A program made the translations under genes and the position numbers. Below the pieces are notes generated by a model that saw nothing but the letters and a program-made list of their open reading frames with translations, was not told the DNA's origin and made no database searches. 60,197 bases of DNA. Origin: Amanita rubescens. Taxonomy: Eukaryota; Basidiomycota; Agaricomycetes; Agaricales; Amanitaceae. This document shows, piece by piece, positions 55,677 through 60,197 of the stretch (positions are counted from its first letter, which is position 1; the number at the start of each line of letters is the position of its first letter). The stretch spans positions 1-60,197 of the forward strand of contig WION01000316.1 of NCBI GenBank assembly GCA_015039365.1, given 5' to 3'.

Positions 55677-56904
55677 ATGTCTGCAACTCGCGTGATCGCT
55701 TTCAACGAGGTTGCTGCTAAAATCAACACAATCCATGCGAAATTCAAAAAAGAAGAACAACAAGGAATGTCTATCCGGAGAAAAGTAAGTTCAAGTTCTC
55801 TTCATTTGCCGGGCGCTGAGTAATGATGTGAAGGTTTATTGGAATTGCCTCTACACAACCAACGTGTGGCGAACGGCGCATGTTGTTCCCGTACCCGTCG
55901 TGCCAATGGGTATCGAAAACCCGGATGACAATGCCTTGAACGCAACTGTCACATACCAACTTGACGGTAAGACGTGGATTAAGCCGCCCCCTATTGTCCA
56001 AGACGCATCAGGAGGTTTGTTGGCCTGGCTTAGATGTAACCGAAATCCCCCGTGCTCCCTCCTCGAATGCAGATGCGGATTTGATTGCTACTCACTTAGG
56101 GCCAAAATATGTCGTCCCTCCCGCACTCGCTACTTCAAGTAAAGATATTGCGGGGACCTCTCGCACTAACGGCAAACGTGTGTTTCGGTCGCGAGATGAT
56201 CACCCTGCCACCACCAGGTCTGCGGATTCGGTGAAGCCAATAGTTCCCGGTGCATATTACGACCCTCATCTGCTTCCCGATTTCGGTGGCCCCGCGTTTC
56301 GTCTCGTAAACGCGAAGCTCTTGCAACGAGAAATTGTAGATGCAGAAGGCAATCTGATCCCTCCTTGGGAGATGTACGACAAATTGCGTCCAGGAATTTT
56401 AGTCCTGATGAAAGTCCAGCTGCTCACATTCGAACTCCCTGACCGTCAAAAAAGCGGACTTCGGAAGGTACTTACTGATTCTGTGTTTCCAACTTTGTTT
56501 CTGATGTTCCTCTCAGACTTACCAGTTCCTGATTGATCGTATTCGCGTCGTCGCACATTCAGAAGGGGAAATGGAAATGCCAGACAATGGAAATCCGGGA
56601 TTTTCCAGCCGTCAAAGCCAATTGGCCGAACGTGACGAAACAGACGATGCATTAGACGCGTTGTTCTCCTCAAAGAAAAGAAAGACGGGAGAACTGCCTT
56701 CTGCATCCACCTCGCAGTCTGTCCCATCTGACTTCTCATTTGGCATCGGCCGAATCAACACAGATCGTTGAAACTCCGTCCACCAACCCAAAGACGCGGA
56801 AAGAGACGAAGACGCGATCTGGCAAAGGAAAAGGAAAAGCTACCGCCGGTTCAAACGATGAAGAAGGGAATGACACCAGCGATATCGCCATGACGGAAAA
56901 CTAA
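55677..56904 (+). CDS. Uncharacterised protein with two +1 frame breaks
   Basis: ATG at 55677 gives MSATRVIAFNEVAAKINTIH and EEQQGMSIRRK (36 codons), an intron at 55785-55833 (49 nt, GTAAGT...GTGAAG), then VYWNCLYTTNVWRTAHVVPV and TYQLDGKTWIKPP. Near 56025 the frame moves by +1 to LDVTEIPRAPSSNADADLIA, ATHLGPKYVVPP, PIVPGAYYDPHLLPDFGGPA and IPPWEMYDKLRPGILVLMKV. A second intron lies at 56468-56516 (49 nt). A further +1 break near 56735 leads to a lysine-rich tail (TRSGKGKGKATAG) ending NDTSDIAMTEN. Both breaks can be explained by one extra base in a two-base run. The family looks conserved among Agaricomycetes as I remember it, without a known function. Whether this copy is live depends on whether the two bases are real. 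Confidence 0.6.
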
Positions 56905-57199
56905 ATTTAAAATCTAAGTCTTATACTCTATTGATGTAATTGTATTCTTGTAATGGCATCTGAAATCCTTACCTCCGGAATTATGTGACGATGGCCAGGA
57001 CGTAGCGGGACTTGCGGCACTTGTGCCGCCCTCAACGTTTATTGTTGTATGTAATCGCGACGACGTTCCGGCGCGTGTAGTCATGGTCACGGTCACGCGC
57101 CTCACTCATTCACCGCAACTTCCACAATGAGTGTAAGCACTGTGTAAGCTGTGTCTCGTTTCACTGCCACTTGTTCTCACCAAGATCCAGACATTTACA
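56905..57199. other. Short intergenic stretch
   Basis: Separates the uncharacterised gene from the ISWI copy. No feature recognised. Confidence 0.4.
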
Positions 57200-60197
57200 C
57201 CTGTCGAGCCAATGGAGGAAGACATCCTGAGTGATGTTGTACCAAGCAACCTCGTCTCTAGACAAGTCCGATGTGTGTTTACTAATCGAGTTGTCTAGCC
57301 AAGTCGAAGCGCTGATGGCGAGAGCGAATACGTAGAAGAGGCAGATGAAGATGAGCTTATGAATGAGGATGAGGTGGAAAAGGTACGTCGCGTCTACTCT
57401 CGTTATCAGAACAGAAATATTCATAAGTGTACTCAGGAGGAGAAACCGTCCGCTGCAGCCGTGAAACTGCAAGTTCAAGCAGAACGTCAACACAAGAGGG
57501 TTTAGAGGAAAGCAGCAGAAGGCCAGTTGCAGGTGAAGCGGCAAGAGGTGGGCAAGGCGAAGGTGAGCACATTAACCCCTGTCTCTCTAAGCCTCGGTGT
57601 ATGACATGTCGCCTCAGGTGGCGGATGCCGTGAAGCGATATTCTTATCTTTTGGGACAAACCGAGCTATTCAAACGCTTCATGGATGTAAAGCTTCGACG
57701 TCGTCGCGCCTGCAACATTACCTGTTTAACACCGTTATTAGAGAGCATGTGACCCCGAATACGCGGCCATTTTAGACTCGCAGCCGAAGCCCAAGGGACG
57801 TGGCAGAAAAAAGGCAGCGTATGCAAATCTTATTGATGCTTCATTGATCGCGTGCTCATGGCTGTCTAGAGACACCAGCAATCGGCACCGAAAGAGGGAG
57901 ACGAAGAACTTTTGAAGGCCGGAGAGCTTGCTGCTGGCGGGGATGATCAACCAATGTTGTTTGAGGAATCGCCCAATTGTAAGCTCATTTTGAAAAAAAC
58001 TTGTTCCTCATTCCCGCTAAGGCCGGTTTAGACAGTTTGAATGGAATCTTGGCAGACGAGATGGTATGTGGCCCATGACGCGGACGTTGTGTCGAATCAT
58101 TGGTGTTAACCCAAGTCTAGGGTTTGGGCAAAACTCTTCAAACGATATCATTCCTCGCCCATCCCAAGGATTACTGCGGCATATCCGGCCTTCACCTTAT
58201 CATCGTTCCAGAATCTACACGTCAAAACTGGAAGCGAGAATTTGAACGATGGACTCCGGATTTCAATGTTGTCATACTGACCGAAACCAAAGAAGAACGT
58301 GCAGACCTCACCGCTAACTGCATATTACCCCAAGATTTCGAAGTCTGCATCACGCCGTACGAAATTTGCCTAATAGAGAAATCCGCGCTAAAGAAATTTT
58401 CGTTCGAATACATCGTCATAGACGAGGCTCACCGCATCAAGAATGTAGACTCGATCTTGTCACAGATTGTCCCCTCCTTCAATTCCCGAGGTCGGATGTT
58501 GATCACCGGCACGCCCCTTCGAAACAGCTTCCAGGAGCTTTTCGCCCTTCTCAATTTCATTTGTCCGGAGATCTTCGTTAATTATGAAGATCTTGACGGC
58601 TTCTCACACAAAGATGACAGCAGGACCGAGGCTGAAGAAGAAAGAGCAAGAAGGTTGTTGACGTCATCAGATTGACTGGAACGTGCAGACCTCATCGCCA
58701 ACCGCCTATTACCCCAAAATTTTGAAGTCTGCATCACGTCTTACGAAATTTGCCTAATAGAGAAATCCGCATTAAAGAACTTTTCATTGTCATAGACGAA
58801 GCTCACCGAATCAAGGACGTAGACTCGATCTTGTCACAAATCGTCCGCTCCTTCACCTCCCGAGGTCGGATGTTGATCACCGGCACGCCCCTTCAAAACA
58901 ACCTCAAGGAACTTTTTGCCCTTCTCAATTTCATTTGTCCGGAGATCTTCGTGAATTATGAGGACCTTGACAGCTTCTTGCACAAAGACGATAGCGGGAC
59001 TGAGGCAGAGGAAGAAAAGAGCAAGAAGGTTGTCGAAGCCCTACACAGGATCCTTCGACCCTTCCTCCTTCGTCGCATCAAGTCGGACGTGGAGAAGAGC
59101 CTTTTGCCGAGTACGTCAGGCATCTTTTGGGATTTCCATTGACTGATTTTTCTCAGAGAAAGAGATCAATTTATACGTCGGATCAGCCGAGATGCAACGC
59201 AAATGGTATCGCTCCGTCCTTGAGAAAGATATCGATGCCGTGAATGGTATGTTTGTGCTCGTCATGTATGAGACATTTCCTTTACTTCGTTACAGGGAAG
59301 AAGGACGGTAAAACTCGGCTGATGAACATGGTAATGCGGGTAGGTTTTGCCTATTAGTACATATATCCTTTGATTGATTCATTATTAGCTTCGTAAAGTG
59401 ACGTGTCATCCGTACCTGTTCGATAGCGCCGAGCCCGGGCCGCCATATACCACAGACGAACATCTGATTCAAAACTCTGCAATGATGATCATCCTCGACA
59501 AACTACTGGCATTAATGAAGGCAAAGGGCTCCGAGTACTCATTTTCAGCCAAATGAGTCGAGTTTTAGACATTTTAAAGGATTATTGCCTCTTCAGAGGC
59601 TACAGTATGTCTTATCTCTTATTTTCGCTTCAAAAGTGCTAACAAGGATAGAATACTGTCGTATTGATGGGAGTACACCTCACGACAAACGAATAATCGC
59701 AATCGACGAGTACAACAAACCTGGAAGTGACAGATTCGTCTTCTTCCTTATAACGCGAGCCGGTGGTCTTTGAATCAACCTAACGACGGCAGATATCGTC
59801 GTACTCTATGACAGTGACCGGTGGGTTGAACGTTGCGAAGATTTTGTCGTTGTTTGATGCAGATCTTCAAGCTATGGACCGCGCACATCGTATTGGGCAA
59901 ACGAAACAAGTCTATGTGTTCCGTCTCGTCGCAGAAGACAGTGTAGAAGAACGGATGCTCGAGCGAGCAGCCCAGAAATTGCGGCTTGACCAGCTGGTCA
60001 TTCAACAAGGCCATGAACACGAAGAGTGCGTATTATGAACGTCATATCGATTGTTTTACGTTATTAACATATCGTCCAGCCGTCGCAGCGAACAAGGAGG
60101 AGCTACTGGAAATGATTACTCATGGGGTGGAGAAGATCATTAGTTCAAGTGAAGCGTACGTGTGTCACGTATGACATTGTTTCTATTTCGCTGATCC
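57200..60197 (+). pseudogene. Damaged ISWI chromatin-remodelling ATPase with duplicated helicase segment
   Basis: In order: acidic N-terminus (ADGESEYVEEADEDELMNED), YLLGQTELFKRFMDVK, CDPEYAAILDSQPKPKGRGR, then NGILADEM and, after an intron (58063-58121), GLGKTLQTISFL (Walker A), [11 protein letters not shown] (DEAH box), [21 protein letters not shown], later [56 protein letters not shown] (motif VI) and ANKEELLEMITHG. This is the ISWI Snf2-family ATPase. Damage: the block MRxYQLQGLNW between FEESPN and NGILADEM is missing; 58295-58660 is repeated in tandem at 58679-59033; a base is missing near 59527; TGA interrupts at about 59772 (AGGL*); and 40 foreign bases replace the codons before ADLQAM. 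The normal protein slides nucleosomes; this copy cannot make one. Confidence 0.88.
58295..59033 (+). repeat. Tandem duplication of an ISWI helicase segment
   Basis: Unit 1 (58295-58660, 366 bp) and unit 2 (58679-59033, about 355 bp) both run from GAACGTGCAGACCTCA to AGCAAGAAGGTTGT, coding from the region before the DEAH box to the acidic block after FVNYEDL. The units differ by many substitutions and a few small deletions (for example the codons between FS and IVIDEAH), so the duplication is not recent. Confidence 0.85.

Noticed and set aside
1..60197. CRISPR arrays, bacterial operons, rRNA or tRNA genes
   Set aside because: I saw no regularly spaced palindromic repeats, no ribosomal RNA signature and no cloverleaf I could defend by eye. 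The only tRNA-related sequence is the copia primer site. A tRNAscan run would settle the tRNA question.

Overview
This window looks like a repeat-rich, accessory chromosome region of a filamentous basidiomycete, most likely an Agaricomycete. The evidence is the short introns (about 47-63 nt, GT...AG with CTNA-type branch sites), the gene families present (Plavaka-type transposases, a Mug135-like protein, an HNH_2-type nuclease, a DUF6533-type seven-helix protein, a Zn2Cys6 regulator ending in a Basidiomycota-style cluster) and fungal Ty1/copia structure. I cannot name the species.

Layout. 0.5-5.1 kb (minus): a large three-exon gene with two OrsD-like (DUF3505-type) zinc-finger units; a diverged inverted repeat lies on each side (about 0.33 and 7.1 kb). 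5.5-7.05 kb: copy 1 of a 1.55-kb dispersed direct repeat; copy 2 is at 46.06-47.65 kb. 7.5-9.65 kb: small unrecognised exons, then an internally deleted Plavaka relic. 10.5-14.9 kb: a Mug135-like gene (minus), a coiled-coil gene and an HNH nuclease gene with one frameshift. 16.2-22.2 kb and 22.38-29.16 kb: two Plavaka elements, each with a degraded transposase on the plus strand and, divergent on the minus strand, a second gene; the two second genes are homologous. The second element has 26-bp terminal inverted repeats. 29.8-38.1 kb: a complete copia LTR retrotransposon (minus) with 404-bp LTRs, GGAGG target duplication, half-tRNA-iMet primer site, an extra ORF before gag and six frame breaks. 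38.9-43.1 kb: a second, seven-exon OrsD-like gene, paralogous to the first. 43.2-45.8 kb (minus): fragments of an ISWI ATPase and a TBC/EF-hand gene. 47.9-48.4 kb: a small hypothetical gene. 49.8-51.4 kb: a four-exon Zn2Cys6 regulator. 52.8-54.3 kb: a seven-helix membrane protein gene. 55.7-56.9 kb: an unnamed gene. 57.2 kb to the end: a second, damaged ISWI gene with a duplicated helicase segment.

How it works together. Much of the window is transposon or gene debris. The two OrsD-like genes are the conspicuous exception: both can be assembled into phase-coherent full-length reading frames, and at least one intron sits at the same codon and phase in both. The Plavaka elements suggest a two-gene module (transposase plus a divergently transcribed partner). 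Many frame breaks here (six in copia, and more in the HNH, TBC and 55.7-kb genes) run in the same +1 direction, which either says something about mutation in this region or warns of single-base insertions in the assembly.
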